From NCBI GenBank assembly GCA_009937425.1, contig JAACFO010000001.1, forward strand, positions 1 to 64,000: a stretch of DNA of 64,000 nucleotides, in the 5' to 3' direction. Of this stretch, positions 20,087-31,412 are shown piece after piece (the first letter of the stretch is position 1; each line of letters begins with the position of its first letter). Below the pieces are notes generated by a model that worked only from the letters and a program-made list of their open reading frames with translations, searched no databases and had not been told where the DNA came from. This DNA is from Gammaproteobacteria bacterium. Lineage in GTDB: Bacteria; Pseudomonadota; Gammaproteobacteria; HK1. The position numbers were made by a program, and so were the translations under genes.

Positions 20087-20628
20087 GTCCAGTGCTCGCT
20101 CATGGGGCCGCCGGGTCCGTGGACGGGATCGCATCGGGGTAGCAAAACCCGCGCCACCTGCTCCGCCGCCCGCTGGCACGAGCCTGGATTCCCGCGGCAT
20201 ATATCCGGCTGCTGACCGCGGGGGTAGGCGCCGACGACGCCCAGATCCCCGCTGCAGGAAAGCTTCTTATGGCCGACCCCCGCGGGAATCATGACCACAT
20301 CACCCGGCTCGAGGGTAAGGGTAACGCCCCCCTCCCCGCCCAGGCGAACCACGGCCGAGCCGGCGTAAACGCCGAGTACCTCGTGGCAGGTACTGTGGTA
20401 GTGGTGAAAAGAAAATATGCCGTTGCGCCAGCTTCCGACCCAATGGTTCGAGGCGAACAGCTGCTCGAACACGTGGGCCGGATCATGTTCAGGGAGTCGA
20501 GCGGCCCCCGGATAAACGAGCAGCGGTAAGCGCGGATTGTTGGGGATGTCCGCGTCGGCCAGGAGCAGGTGTGAGATGACCCGCGAAGTACCGGATCCGG
20601 CATCAACGGCCTTGGAGTGCGATGTCAT
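20083..20628 (-). CDS. Cupin domain protein
   Basis: HYHSTCHEVLGVYAGSAVVRLGGEGGVTLTLEPGDVVMIPAGVGHKK. Confidence 0.87.
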   Translation of the reverse strand: MTSHSKAVDAGSGTSRVISHLLLADADIPNNPRLPLLVYPGAARLPEHDPAHVFEQLFASNHWVGSWRNGIFSFHHYHSTCHEVLGVYAGSAVVRLGGEGGVTLTLEPGDVVMIPAGVGHKKLSCSGDLGVVGAYPRGQQPDICRGNPGSCQRAAEQVARVLLPRCDPVHGPGGPMSEHWT

Positions 20629-20754
20629 GGACTTATCCTGCGATAAACGACGATACGCCGGCACGGCAGGTGGCCAAGTATAGCGCCATTGCGCTCAAAG
20701 CCGCCCCGGACGTGTAGAATCTCAAGCTCGGCATCGGCCGTGGGAGGAACAATC

Positions 20755-21108
20755 ATGATCAAGCTCGCCATCATGTGGGCAGCGGCGTTGCTGCTCAGCG
20801 TGTCCACAGGCATCCACAGCGCTTATGCGCAGGAATCGATGCTCCAGGGACCATCCACGAAGAGCTATCTGCAGTGCGCCAAAAAATGTGAAAAATCGTT
20901 CTATTTCAGCGAACAAAGTGATCCGAAATTCGCGACGCTCAGGAACGCCTGCATCGACGGTTGCGCGGTGGTGGTAGACGCCAATATGTCGGCTTATCAA
21001 AGTTGCAACGTCGGCTGTCAAGGCATCTACCCCTACCGGCACGGTACCAATGCCGAGTTCGCGGGTTTTCAGAAATCCTGCGTCGTCGGCTGCCGGCGGG
21101 TCCACTGA
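20755..21108 (+). CDS. Small exported protein with four CX3C motifs in an internal duplication
   Basis: Signal peptide MIKLAIMWAAALLLSVSTGIHSAYA; CAKKC, CIDGC, CNVGC, CVVGC. Confidence 0.75.
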   Translation: MIKLAIMWAAALLLSVSTGIHSAYAQESMLQGPSTKSYLQCAKKCEKSFYFSEQSDPKFATLRNACIDGCAVVVDANMSAYQSCNVGCQGIYPYRHGTNAEFAGFQKSCVVGCRRVH

Positions 21109-21143
21109 CCCGGCGGGCGATCCGCGGTCACGGGTAAACCAGC

Positions 21144-22178
21144 GTGAGCAGCATGAAAGCCCTGGTCAAGCGTTCCGCGGAGCCAGGCATCTGGATGGAG
21201 ACGGTTCCCACGCCGGCGGTCTCCACCAACGAAGTGCTGGTAAGAGTAGAGAAAACCGCCATCTGCGGTACGGATCTACACATTTACAACTGGGACGAAT
21301 GGTCCCAGCGCACGATCCGGCCGCCATTGGTCATTGGCCACGAGTTCGTCGGAGAGATCGTCGAGCTTGGCCCCGGCGTGCATAACTACAAGTTGGGGGA
21401 TCGCGTTTCGGCGGAAGGCCACATCACCTGCGGCATGTGCCGCAACTGCCGGGCGGGACGCCGTCACCTGTGCACCCACACGATGGGTATCGGAGTCAAT
21501 CGGGACGGCGCCTTCGCCGAGTACATCACGGTCCCGGCGTCAAACCTGTGGCTGATACCCGATGACATCCCTTCGGAGATTGCCGCCTGCTTCGATCCCC
21601 TCGGCAACGCAACACACTGCGCCCTGTCTTTTGACATGGTGGGCGAGGACGTGCTCATTACCGGCGCCGGCCCCATTGGCATCATGGCGGCCGGCATCTG
21701 CCGATTCATCGGTGCGCGCCACGTGGTGGTAACCGATATCAACGACTACCGACTCGCGCTTGCCGGAAAGATGGGTGCCACGCATCTCGTTAACGTGGCG
21801 CGGGAAAGTCTCGATGAGGCCATGCGCGCCCAGAATATTCATGAGGGCTTCGACATCGGCCTGGAGATGTCAGGCAACCCACAAGCATTCAACGATATGC
21901 TGCACCACATGTACAACGGCGGCCGCGTAGCGCTTCTGGGGATCCTGCCGGCGAAGACACTCATCGACTGGGATCAGGTTATTTTCAAGGGCCTGCACAT
22001 TAAGGGCATATACGGGCGCGAGATGTTCGAGACCTGGTACAAAATGACACAAATGATTGTCGGCGGCCTCGACCTTAATCCGGTACTCACCCATCGTATT
22101 GCCATCGATGATTACATGGTCGGTTTCGAGGCCATGAAAAGCGGACAGTGCGGCAAAGTTGTGTGCAGCTGGAGTTAG
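21144..22178 (+). CDS. tdh: L-threonine 3-dehydrogenase
   Basis: MDR family: [49 protein letters not shown]; followed by kbl. Confidence 0.95.
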   Translation: MSSMKALVKRSAEPGIWMETVPTPAVSTNEVLVRVEKTAICGTDLHIYNWDEWSQRTIRPPLVIGHEFVGEIVELGPGVHNYKLGDRVSAEGHITCGMCRNCRAGRRHLCTHTMGIGVNRDGAFAEYITVPASNLWLIPDDIPSEIAACFDPLGNATHCALSFDMVGEDVLITGAGPIGIMAAGICRFIGARHVVVTDINDYRLALAGKMGATHLVNVARESLDEAMRAQNIHEGFDIGLEMSGNPQAFNDMLHHMYNGGRVALLGILPAKTLIDWDQVIFKGLHIKGIYGREMFETWYKMTQMIVGGLDLNPVLTHRIAIDDYMVGFEAMKSGQCGKVVCSWS

Positions 22179-22181
22179 AAA

Positions 22182-23363
22182 ATGAGCCTGCAGCAATTAT
22201 TGATCGAGGAACTCGAGGCCATCTCCAGGGACGGCCTGTACAAAGACGAACGCGTCATCACCACGCCCCAGGATTCCAGTATTCGTGTCATGGGCGGCGA
22301 GGAGGTTCTCAACTTCTGCGCCAACAACTACCTCGGGTTGGCGAATCATCCAGACATCATCGCAGCGGCCAAGGCGGCGCTGGACGATCATGGCTTCGGC
22401 ATGGCCTCTGTACGTTTTATCTGCGGAACCCAGGATTTGCACAAATCCCTGGAGCGTTCCATCGCAGCGTTCTTCGGAACCGAAGACGCGATACTCTACT
22501 CATCGTGCTTCGACGCCAATGGGGGATTATTCGAAACACTACTCGGACCGGAAGATGCGGTGATCAGTGATGCGTTGAACCATGCCTCGATTATCGACGG
22601 CGTGCGCCTGTGCAAGGCACGTCGCTACCGTTACGCCCACGCCGACATGGGTGATCTGCAAAAGCAGTTGCAGGAATCGAGTGATGCCCGTTGCCGCCTG
22701 ATCGCGACGGATGGCGTATTCAGCATGGACGGCGATATTGCACCTCTGGACGATATCGTCGAATTGGCGGCGCGTTTCGATGCCCTGGTGATGGTCGACG
22801 ATTCCCACGCAACAGGTTTTGTCGGACCGACCGGGCGCGGTTCGGCCGAGCATCATGGCGTTCAGGATGACATCGACATCTTCACTTCGACACTCGGCAA
22901 AGCCCTGGGGGGCGCATCCGGCGGCTTCACCACCGCCAGCCGTGAAGTGGTCGATATACTGCGTCAGCGGTCGAGGCCCTACTTATTTTCCAACAGCTTA
23001 CCACCGCCCCTGGTGGCCGCCGGCATCACGGTGCTCGGTATGCTGTCCGGATCGAGTGCGCTGCGCGATCAACTCATGGCCAACACCAGGTACTTCCGTG
23101 AGCAGATGACCTCGGCGGGCTTCGACATAAAGCCCGGTGAACATCCCATCGTACCGATAATGCTCTATGAAGCGACTCTCGCCCAGGAGATGGCGGCCCG
23201 CTTGCTGGCTGCCGGCATATACGTCATCGGATTTTTCTTTCCGGTGGTCCCGAAAGGCCAAGCGCGTATCCGCGTGCAGCTATCGGCGGTACACGAGCGT
23301 GCCCATCTGGATCGCGCCATCGAGGCCTTCGTCGAGGTTGGCAAAGAGCTCGGGGTCGTCTGA
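22182..23363 (+). CDS. kbl: Glycine C-acetyltransferase (2-amino-3-ketobutyrate CoA ligase)
   Basis: [61 protein letters not shown]. Confidence 0.95.
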   Translation: MSLQQLLIEELEAISRDGLYKDERVITTPQDSSIRVMGGEEVLNFCANNYLGLANHPDIIAAAKAALDDHGFGMASVRFICGTQDLHKSLERSIAAFFGTEDAILYSSCFDANGGLFETLLGPEDAVISDALNHASIIDGVRLCKARRYRYAHADMGDLQKQLQESSDARCRLIATDGVFSMDGDIAPLDDIVELAARFDALVMVDDSHATGFVGPTGRGSAEHHGVQDDIDIFTSTLGKALGGASGGFTTASREVVDILRQRSRPYLFSNSLPPPLVAAGITVLGMLSGSSALRDQLMANTRYFREQMTSAGFDIKPGEHPIVPIMLYEATLAQEMAARLLAAGIYVIGFFFPVVPKGQARIRVQLSAVHERAHLDRAIEAFVEVGKELGVV

Positions 23364-23390
23364 GTCTTTGCAAAACGTGGCTTTCGGTTC

Positions 23391-24509
23391 TTGCCAGTTC
23401 CCAATGGCGACGCTGTGAAAATCCTCATGGTGTCGCTGGACTTCCCGCCCACTGTCGGTGGAATTTCCGCGCACGTCTACGAACTTTCCCGCGCGCTGTG
23501 TGACCTTGGCCAGCGTGTATGCGTCATCTCCCGCCAGCTACCGTCTCAAACCGATGCTTTCGTCAAGCGCGAGTCCATGGACATTTATCGCCTGCGTCTG
23601 CGTTGGGCCGCGCCACTTTATGGTGGTCAGATCAATCGATTCATCCACAAGAAGCTCCCGGAGATTCAGCCCGACATCATTCATGTGCATGGCATGGCGC
23701 CACTGGAAGGTTACAACATCAAGGGCGTACCTCTCGTCTACACCAATCACACCTCCGGGTATCTCCAGCGGATTCAGAAAGGTGGCTTTCGGCGCATGGC
23801 TCTGCTGCGCCGGCTATTTGAAAAACCCCAGCTATTTCTGGCCCCCAGTCGAGAACTATTGGAGGTGCCGTTCCCCATCGCCGCTGAGAAGGCATATATT
23901 CCGAATGGCGTGGACGCGAAAAAATATCATTTTGATGGGCGCGCGCGAAGCGAGATGCGATCTTCTCTGGGACTGAGCGACGACCATGTGCTCGGCATTT
24001 TGACCAGGCGATTGGTGGCGAAAAACGGCGTGATACATCTTGCGCGCGCAACACGACTACTGAACAACGATCGGCTGCGGCTCTTGCTCATCGGAGACGG
24101 TCCGGAGTCCGATGACGTATCCGCATGTTTAGAACAATACTTCGCCGATCGCTTTACGATGCTGGGCGCAAAGAACCACGACGATATCATCCCTTACTAC
24201 AGTGCCGCAGACTTCTCGATTCTGCCGTCTCTGATGGAAGCAACCAGCATCAGCGGCCTGGAAGCCATGGCTACTTCGCTGCCCCTGGTCGGCACCCGAG
24301 TTGGTGGAATTCCCGATCTCATCGAGGAAGGCAAGAACGGCTTTCTGTGCAACCCGGCGGACGATAAAGACCTGGCGGAAAAAATCGACACCCTGCTCGC
24401 CGCCGACTTGAAGGCCTTCGGCGCACATTCACGCCAGATGGTCGAGGACAACTTCGCATGGCCGAAGATTGCGCGCAGAACCCTGGCCGCTTACGAGACA
24501 GTGGTATGA
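23391..24509 (+). CDS. Glycosyltransferase family 4
   Basis: [22 protein letters not shown]4 C-terminal motif [41 protein letters not shown]. Confidence 0.9.
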   Translation: MPVPNGDAVKILMVSLDFPPTVGGISAHVYELSRALCDLGQRVCVISRQLPSQTDAFVKRESMDIYRLRLRWAAPLYGGQINRFIHKKLPEIQPDIIHVHGMAPLEGYNIKGVPLVYTNHTSGYLQRIQKGGFRRMALLRRLFEKPQLFLAPSRELLEVPFPIAAEKAYIPNGVDAKKYHFDGRARSEMRSSLGLSDDHVLGILTRRLVAKNGVIHLARATRLLNNDRLRLLLIGDGPESDDVSACLEQYFADRFTMLGAKNHDDIIPYYSAADFSILPSLMEATSISGLEAMATSLPLVGTRVGGIPDLIEEGKNGFLCNPADDKDLAEKIDTLLAADLKAFGAHSRQMVEDNFAWPKIARRTLAAYETVV

Positions 24510-25663
24510 GCAAAATCCTGGTGGTTTTTGGTACCCGGCCGGAGGCGGTGAAGATGGCGCCGCTGGTAAAGCAGCTCGAAACCCGTGGGGATAGTTTCGA
24601 AACCAGAGTGTGTGTAACGGCTCAGCACAGGGTGATGCTCGACCAGATACTCGACGCCTTCGACATCCGCCCGCATTACGACCTCGACATCATGACCAGT
24701 GGCCAGGATCTCTACGACATCACTACCCACGTGCTTGCTGGAATCCGGCCGGTGTTGAAAGAATTCAAACCGGACATGGTGTTGGTTCAAGGTGATACGA
24801 CGACGACATTCGGCACGGCGTTGGCCGCCTATTACGAACAAACGGATGTCGGTCACGTGGAAGCGGGATTACGCACCGGCAACATTTACTCGCCCTATCC
24901 CGAGGAGGTCAATCGGCAGCTGACGACGCGGCTGTCGAAGTACCATTTCGCCCCGACGCCACTGAACCGTGACAATCTTCTGAAGGAGAATGTGAGTCCG
25001 GAACATATCGCCGTCACCGGCAATACCGTCATCGATGCGCTGATAATGGTTGTGGACAGACTCGAGAGCGACCAGCAGCGAAGCGATCGGGTCACGGAGA
25101 ACATTCAGCGCGCCGGCCTCGCGCCGAAGATTCTGACGTCCGCCACCAAAATGGTGCTGGTCACCGGCCATCGAAGGGAGAGTTTCGGCGCTGGCTTCGT
25201 GAATATCTGCGAGGCCATTCGCAGTTTGGCGGCCAAACACGCGGCTGTGCAGTTCGTCTATCCCGTGCACCTGAATCCGAATGTGCGCGAACCGGTGGAA
25301 AAGATCCTGTCGGGCAGGGATAACGTGCACTTGTTGGAACCCCTGCCCTATGAGGAGTTTGTCCACCTGATGAGCAATGCTTACCTGCTGCTGACCGACA
25401 GCGGTGGGGTTCAGGAAGAAGCGCCGGCGCTCGCCAAGCCGGTTCTGGTGATGCGTGAGAATACCGAACGGCCCGAGGCCGTGGAGGCCGGCACCGCGAA
25501 ACTGGTGGGCACGGATCGGACCGAAATTGTCGCCGGGGTGGAGGAGCTGCTGACGGACGCGGCTGCCTACCAGCGCATGGCCACGGCCACCAATCCCTAC
25601 GGCGACGGCACGGCGGCGGAAAAAATCGTTCGCTTCCTCTCGGAGCATCTTTCCGCGACCTGA
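24506..25663 (+). CDS. wecB: UDP-N-acetylglucosamine 2-epimerase (non-hydrolysing)
   Basis: [62 protein letters not shown] overlap with GT4. Confidence 0.94.
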   Translation: MSKILVVFGTRPEAVKMAPLVKQLETRGDSFETRVCVTAQHRVMLDQILDAFDIRPHYDLDIMTSGQDLYDITTHVLAGIRPVLKEFKPDMVLVQGDTTTTFGTALAAYYEQTDVGHVEAGLRTGNIYSPYPEEVNRQLTTRLSKYHFAPTPLNRDNLLKENVSPEHIAVTGNTVIDALIMVVDRLESDQQRSDRVTENIQRAGLAPKILTSATKMVLVTGHRRESFGAGFVNICEAIRSLAAKHAAVQFVYPVHLNPNVREPVEKILSGRDNVHLLEPLPYEEFVHLMSNAYLLLTDSGGVQEEAPALAKPVLVMRENTERPEAVEAGTAKLVGTDRTEIVAGVEELLTDAAAYQRMATATNPYGDGTAAEKIVRFLSEHLSAT

Positions 25664-25813
25664 GCCTGCAGCCCCCCGGTTGCGGGCATAGACCATTCTC
25701 TTCACCGAGCCACTGTGGTTAACTACGCGGCTTCCACCGGACGGGTCCCTCAACCTGGGGGATCGGCCGGTTATTACTTATCAACTCCTACGGACCGAGC
25801 GGGCACGAAGAAG

Positions 25814-28000
25814 ATGAGCGAATACGTCGAGGCAGAAAAGCTGCGAATCAACAAGGCGCTGCACGAACTGGTGCGCGACGAGATTGCGCCGGGTACCGGC
25901 GTGGACCCAGCGGCATTCTGGTCGTCACTGGAAGCGATCGTCAGGGATCTGGGGCCGGAGAATGCGGCGCTTCTCGCCAAGCGGGACGATCTGCAGACAC
26001 AGTTGGATGACTGGCACCGGGAGCGCAAGGGTCAAGTCATCGATGTCGCCGAGTACCGTAAGTTTCTTCTCGATATCGGCTACATGCTCCCGGAAGGCGA
26101 GGCCTTCGAAGCGAGCACGGCAAACGTCGATCCGGAAATCGCCACCATGGCGGGGCCGCAGTTGGTCGTACCCGTCGACAATGCCCGTTATGCACTGAAT
26201 GCAGCCAACGCCCGCTGGGGAAGTCTCTACGATGCGCTCTACGGTACCGACGCCATCGCCGACACCCACGGGGCCGAACGCCAGGCGGAATTCAACCCGG
26301 TGCGCGGCGCGAGAGTGGTGGAAACCGCCGCCGCGTTCCTGGACAGCACCGCCGGCCTTGCGGAAGGCAGCTACGTGGATGTCACGGCTGTCGAATTGGT
26401 GGATGTGGACGGCAGGCGCGCGTTGCGCGTGACCTTGAGCGACGGTCGCCAGACCGGGCTCGCCGATAGCAGTAAATTCGTCGCCTTCAATGAATCCGGC
26501 GGCGAGCTCGAGACCATCTTGCTGCGCAATAACGGCCTGCATATCGAGATCCACTTCGACCGCGAGAAGCCCATCGGCCGCACCCACCCAGCGGGGATCA
26601 ACGACGTGTGGCTGGAGTCCGCCATCACTACCATCCAGGACTGCGAGGATTCGGTCGCGGCTGTGGATGCCGAGGACAAGGTGCGGGTTTATCGAAACTG
26701 GCTCGGTATCATGAAGGGCACCCTGGAAACCAGCTTCAACAAGAGCGGCCAGCAGGTTGCCCGCAAACTCAATGGCGATCGGACCTATACGGATCCCGAT
26801 GGCAAAGTGCTGACCTTGCCGGGCCGAAGCCTGTTGCTGGTGCGCAACGTCGGCCTGCACATGTATACCGATGCGGTCACCAGCGGCGACGGCAAGGAGA
26901 TCCCCGAGGGAATTCTCGACGCGATGGTCACCTGCCTGGCGGCCAGGCACGACTTGGACGGTCAGGGATCGCTGTCCAACAGCCGGGCCGGCAGCATCTA
27001 CATCGTAAAGCCCAAGCTCCACGGACCCGAAGAGGTCGCCGCGACCGTCGAGCTGTTCAGCCGCGTGGAAGACGCTCTGGGCTTGGAACGGAATACGATC
27101 AAGATTGGCATCATGGACGAAGAGCGACGATTGACGGTGAACTTGAAAGAGTCCATTCGCGAGGCCAGGGAACGGGTCATCTTTATCAACACGGGCTTCC
27201 TGGACCGCACCGGCGACGAAATCCATACCATCATGGAGGCCGGTCCAGTGATCCGGAAGGTCGACATGAAAGCATCGCCGTGGATTCTTGCCTACGAAGA
27301 CCACAACGTGGATGTGGGCATCGAAACGGGCTTGCCGGGAAGGGCACAAATTGGCAAGGGAATGTGGGCGATGCCCGACGAGATGCGTGCCATGCTGGAC
27401 ACCAAGGCGGCACATCCAAAAGCGGGCGCCAACACCGCCTGGGTCCCGTCACCCACCGCCGCAACCTTGCACGCCATGCATTACCACGAGATAAACGTGG
27501 CCGAACGTCAAAAGGAGCTGGCGACGCGCAAACGCGCCAGTGTCGACCAGATCCTCACACTGCCCATGCTCGGCGGGCAGAATCTCAGTGACGAAGACGT
27601 GCAGAGCGAACTCGACAACAACGCCCAGAGCATCCTCGGTTACGTGGTGCGCTGGGTGGATTCCGGAGTCGGTTGCTCAAAAGTGCCGGACATGAACGAT
27701 GTCGGCCTGATGGAGGATCGCGCCACCTTGCGCATCTCCAGCCAGCACATCGCCAACTGGCTTCGCCACGGCGTTACCGGAAAAGAGCAGGTCGAGGAAA
27801 CCCTGAGGAGAATGGCGGCGGTCGTCGATCGCCAGAACGCGGGCGACACCGACTATCGCAACATGGCGCCCGATTTCGACGACAGCATCGCGTTCCAGGC
27901 GGCCAAGGATCTAATCTTCGACGGCTGCGCCCAGCCGAACGGCTACACCGAGCCGGTTTTGCACGCGCGCCGACGGCAGGTAAAAGCGAGGTCGGCGTAG
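25814..28000 (+). CDS. glcB: Malate synthase G
   Basis: [72 protein letters not shown]. Confidence 0.96.
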   Translation: MSEYVEAEKLRINKALHELVRDEIAPGTGVDPAAFWSSLEAIVRDLGPENAALLAKRDDLQTQLDDWHRERKGQVIDVAEYRKFLLDIGYMLPEGEAFEASTANVDPEIATMAGPQLVVPVDNARYALNAANARWGSLYDALYGTDAIADTHGAERQAEFNPVRGARVVETAAAFLDSTAGLAEGSYVDVTAVELVDVDGRRALRVTLSDGRQTGLADSSKFVAFNESGGELETILLRNNGLHIEIHFDREKPIGRTHPAGINDVWLESAITTIQDCEDSVAAVDAEDKVRVYRNWLGIMKGTLETSFNKSGQQVARKLNGDRTYTDPDGKVLTLPGRSLLLVRNVGLHMYTDAVTSGDGKEIPEGILDAMVTCLAARHDLDGQGSLSNSRAGSIYIVKPKLHGPEEVAATVELFSRVEDALGLERNTIKIGIMDEERRLTVNLKESIREARERVIFINTGFLDRTGDEIHTIMEAGPVIRKVDMKASPWILAYEDHNVDVGIETGLPGRAQIGKGMWAMPDEMRAMLDTKAAHPKAGANTAWVPSPTAATLHAMHYHEINVAERQKELATRKRASVDQILTLPMLGGQNLSDEDVQSELDNNAQSILGYVVRWVDSGVGCSKVPDMNDVGLMEDRATLRISSQHIANWLRHGVTGKEQVEETLRRMAAVVDRQNAGDTDYRNMAPDFDDSIAFQAAKDLIFDGCAQPNGYTEPVLHARRRQVKARSA

Positions 28001-28018
28001 ACCCGGTTGTCGTAGGAG

Positions 28019-28444
28019 TTACTTCGGCTTGTCCACGTCGCCGAACAGGGCGTCGAGTTGTTTGCGCGCTTCCTCGGCCTTTGCACGTTTGCGCTCCATC
28101 AGCGATTCGGCGTCACCGGCGGAGGACTGGTCGCTGGCCTTGCTGTCGATCCCGAACATGGCCTCCAGCTGCGCCCTGGCCCCTTCGGCCTCGCCGGCGC
28201 CCCCGGCAGCGTCGATACCGGATTGTCCACGAAAGTAGTCACAGAAGTTGGCACGTTCCTTATCCGTAACCTCCTCTGCCACCGGCTCACGACAGCTTTT
28301 CGCCACCGACGTATCATAGAACTCACACAAACGGCAGACGTGGAGATCGGCGCTACAAGCTGGACATTCGTCGCGGCGCCGCAGCGGCATCGGCATGTCG
28401 TCGAGAGCGTGTCCGCACTTCCAGCAACTCAGTGAACCGCTGAT
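28019..28444 (-). CDS. Conserved zinc-ribbon-like protein (three CXXC motifs), non-ATG start
   Basis: CWKCGHALDDMPMPLRRRDECPACSADLHVCRLCEFYD...ANFCDYFRG; CWKC lies upstream of the ATG at 28396; AGGAGGT at 28450-28456. Confidence 0.6.
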   Translation of the reverse strand: MSGSLSCWKCGHALDDMPMPLRRRDECPACSADLHVCRLCEFYDTSVAKSCREPVAEEVTDKERANFCDYFRGQSGIDAAGGAGEAEGARAQLEAMFGIDSKASDQSSAGDAESLMERKRAKAEEARKQLDALFGDVDKPK

Positions 28445-28561
28445 ACCGCACCTCCTGACCGACCATCACGGCCACCGTGCATACAATTTAAACATAGTTG
28501 ACCCTCATCGCAGAACAGCCGGAAAAATCCACACCCATGAGCAACGCGGGCCGATGATCCT

Positions 28562-28999
28562 TCAAGGCATGCCGAGTTGTTTCACGCGTTCGTTGGTCAA
28601 TGTAATCATGCAGGCCAGAAAAACATCGCCGCTGCCTGTACCGGGCGACATGGCCTCCGCCTGCCTGTCGCACTCCGCATCCCGGTAAGCACGCCAGCGC
28701 TCTGCGCTCACCCGGGTGCGCTCGACGTTTTTCGACCGATTGCCCGTCACCCGGTCGAGCTCCAGCGCTTCGCCCTCGACCCGCGACCGGGTCATCTCGA
28801 GACGCCCCTGGGCATCGTGGAGAAGACCTTTTAGACACGGCGCAAGCGCGATCCGCGTGCTCGCCTGCTTCCAACAGTGGGCCAGTGGAGAATCAACGAC
28901 AGCGTCACCTTCTGCCGCCATGGCCATGGCGGTGAACTGCGGCAACGGTGTGCCGATCAGCACCGAGGCGATGGCGACAATCCTCACCAATAAACCCAT
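28562..28999 (-). CDS. Exported LprI/DUF1311-like protein
   Basis: Signal-like MGLLVRIVAIASVLIGTPLPQFTAMAMAA; ERWRAYRDAECDRQA...FLACMITLTNERVKQL. Confidence 0.6.
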   Translation of the reverse strand: MGLLVRIVAIASVLIGTPLPQFTAMAMAAEGDAVVDSPLAHCWKQASTRIALAPCLKGLLHDAQGRLEMTRSRVEGEALELDRVTGNRSKNVERTRVSAERWRAYRDAECDRQAEAMSPGTGSGDVFLACMITLTNERVKQLGMP

Positions 29000-29112
29000 G
29001 GAGAAGCTCGCCGGCGTAGCCACATTGCGGCCCAACACGTTGAATTTTCCGCCTTTTACTCCTAGCCTCAGTTGATGCACCAGCGTCCCCGCGTCGATTC
29101 CGAGAGCCAGCG

Positions 29113-29532
29113 TTGAACGTGCACAGCTTAGCCTGGCCGGCGATCCTCTGCGCATGTCTATTCTCCACGGGCAGCAACGCCTACTTCCCCATCGAGATCC
29201 CATCGCCGCCCATGCTCCAGGTCGCCAGCTCCGTACCCACCGCTCCTGTGGAGCGACTGCGTACGATCCCCGAGGACGCCAAGAAGGGCGTCATGTGGCC
29301 GCCCCGGGGCCCGCAAGTGCGGATCGACGACACCTTGATGAGGCTGGCTCCCGGCGTGACCATCCGCGACATGAATAACCGCATGGTCCTGCCGAATACC
29401 GTGCGCCGGCCGAAAAAGATCCGCTACACCCTGGACCACTACGGACAGGTGCGGCGCATCTGGATTTCCCCCACGGGGGAGTACCAGGGGCGCCATCAGC
29501 CAACCCTGCCGCCAACACCTCGCGAAGACTGA
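29113..29532 (+). CDS. Hypothetical exported protein
   Basis: Signal peptide MNVHSLAWPAILCACLFSTGSNA; compact basic C-terminal region. Confidence 0.6.
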   Translation: MNVHSLAWPAILCACLFSTGSNAYFPIEIPSPPMLQVASSVPTAPVERLRTIPEDAKKGVMWPPRGPQVRIDDTLMRLAPGVTIRDMNNRMVLPNTVRRPKKIRYTLDHYGQVRRIWISPTGEYQGRHQPTLPPTPRED

Positions 29533-29576
29533 CTTTCCCGGTCCGCAAATACCACCCGGTCGGTCACCAGACCCGG

Positions 29577-30017
29577 TTAGTTGCTTGACGGCTGGCGCTG
29601 GTGCTGCGGGCAAGCGGCGGGATCAGCGCGGCAGGATTGCCGCTTCGCGCGCATCTCTTCGCGTTTCGCCTGGCATCGCTCCGGGTTGGACTCACAAAGG
29701 GCCCGCATGCGTTGGTGACGCTCCTGTCGCTCGGCACGCCGCGCCTCGCACTCCTCGGGATTCTGCTCACACCAGGCACGGCGCTGCGCATGTCTGGCCT
29801 TGCGCTCCTGGCATTTCTGCGGATTTTCCTGGCACCACGCCTGCATTCGCGCCCGCCGTTCCTGGAAACGGGATTTGATTTCCTCGCAGCGATCGGGTTC
29901 CTCTGCGCAGCGCTGTTCGATACGCTGTTGGTGGTTCCCATCTTGTTTGTTGGCCAGAACCGGGAACGTGATGGCCATCGTGCTGACTAACAGTATCGAC
30001 AGGGTGAACTTGTTCAT
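29577..30017 (-). CDS. Exported charged helical protein with five CX6C pairs
   Basis: Signal peptide MNKFTLSILLVSTMAITFPVLA; CAEEPDRC, CQENPQKC, CEQNPEEC, CESNPERC, CRADPAAC. Confidence 0.75.
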   Translation of the reverse strand: MNKFTLSILLVSTMAITFPVLANKQDGNHQQRIEQRCAEEPDRCEEIKSRFQERRARMQAWCQENPQKCQERKARHAQRRAWCEQNPEECEARRAERQERHQRMRALCESNPERCQAKREEMRAKRQSCRADPAACPQHQRQPSSN

Positions 30018-30087
30018 GCTTGACCTCATTATTGTGTATCTCTTCGCTCTTATAACGCGCGATGTGCCCCGTGGTTGACAGGATCCC

Positions 30088-31263
30088 GTGAACAGCGCGA
30101 ATCGAACCGTTATCCCCTTGCAGCGACCGGCGCTGGTGGCGAGCGTTGCGCTCTCGACGGTCCTGTTCATCTATTTGTTCAATTTCGGTTCCAGCAAGCC
30201 ATGGTTGTTTCTCATCGGAATCGGCCTGGGGCTGGCCCTCTACCATGCGGCATTCGGATTCACCAGCGCCTATCGCCGCGCCATCCTGCAGCGGGACATA
30301 TCCGGGGTAACGGCGCAGATGGTCATGCTGGCGGCGGCCATGCTGCTGTTCGCGCCGGTGCTGGCGGCGGGTCAGATCTTCGGCCACGGCGTTACCGGGG
30401 CGGTGGCACCGGTGAGTATCTCCATGGCCTTCGGCGCCCTGATATTTGGAATCGGCATGCAAATGGGCGGCGCCTGCGCCTCCGGCACCCTGTTGACGGT
30501 GGGTGGTGGCAACCTGCGCATGCTGCTGGTTCTGGTGTTCTTCTGCCTCGGCACCTTCTGGGCGAGTCTCCATATGCAATGGTGGACGAGCCTGCCGGGA
30601 ATCGGCGCCGTGTCGCTGGCGGGAACGATCGGGAACTGGCAGGCGGTGGCGTTGCAGATGGTCGCCCTGTTGCTCATTTACGGTTTTCTGCGCCTGATTG
30701 GAGGGCGCAACCAGCGCGAGCTCTGGTGGAATCACGCATTCAGCTGGGGCCGCCTGGCACGCGGACCGTGGCCGCTGTTGTTGGGCGCCGGGGCCCTGGC
30801 AGGGCTCAACTGGCTGACCCTGCTGGTGGCCGGCCACCCCTGGTCGGTCACCTGGGGATTCACCCTGTGGGCGGGCAAGCTGGCATTCCTGCTCGGGTGG
30901 GACCCGATGACGAGCGCGTTCTGGAGCGGCAGCTTCGCCCAAGGGGCGCTGTCGCGTTCGTTGCTCGCGGACACCACCTCTGTGATGAACTTCGGCATCG
31001 TCATCGGCGCACTGACCGCCGCGGCCCTGGCCGGCAATCTGCGCTTCAGCGTCCGCATGTCCTGGTTGTCACTGGCCGCGGCCGTCGCCGGCGGCTTGTT
31101 GCTGGGCTACGGAGCGCGGCTCGCCTATGGCTGTAACATTGGCGCCTTCTTCAGCGGCATCGCCTCCACCAGCCTGCACGGTTGGGTGTGGATCGTGGCA
31201 GCAGTGCTCGGTAACATCATCGGCGTACGCCTGCGGCCGTTGTTGCGGCTTGCCGACGCCTGA
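30088..31263 (+). CDS. YeeE/YedE family transporter (thiosulfate/sulfur-compound type)
   Basis: GMQMGGACASGTLLTVGGGN and GARLAYGCNIGAFFSGIASTSLHGW repeat motifs, multiple TM segments. Confidence 0.9.
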   Translation: MNSANRTVIPLQRPALVASVALSTVLFIYLFNFGSSKPWLFLIGIGLGLALYHAAFGFTSAYRRAILQRDISGVTAQMVMLAAAMLLFAPVLAAGQIFGHGVTGAVAPVSISMAFGALIFGIGMQMGGACASGTLLTVGGGNLRMLLVLVFFCLGTFWASLHMQWWTSLPGIGAVSLAGTIGNWQAVALQMVALLLIYGFLRLIGGRNQRELWWNHAFSWGRLARGPWPLLLGAGALAGLNWLTLLVAGHPWSVTWGFTLWAGKLAFLLGWDPMTSAFWSGSFAQGALSRSLLADTTSVMNFGIVIGALTAAALAGNLRFSVRMSWLSLAAAVAGGLLLGYGARLAYGCNIGAFFSGIASTSLHGWVWIVAAVLGNIIGVRLRPLLRLADA

Positions 31264-31412
31264 AAAGGACCCCGCGCCCCCCGCCGGAACTGCCGTTTAC
31301 TTGGCGCCTGGCGCCAGTTAGAGTCACGGCGACCAATTCGGACCACCCGCCCGGACGTCGAACGGCCCGGCAAATAACGACGGCCAAAATCACACGAGAG
31401 TGCACGCCGATC

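Noticed and set aside
25925-27415. 496-aa ORF on - strand
   Set aside because: Entirely antisense to malate synthase G; no recognisable domain
29601-29990. Hydrophobic-looking 129-aa ORF on + strand
   Set aside because: Antisense of the CX6C repeat protein; Leu/Arg runs arise from complement of charged codons
29767-30942. 391-aa Gln/Arg/His-rich ORF on - strand
   Set aside because: Shadow of YeeE/YedE and out-of-frame with the CX6C protein; no domain
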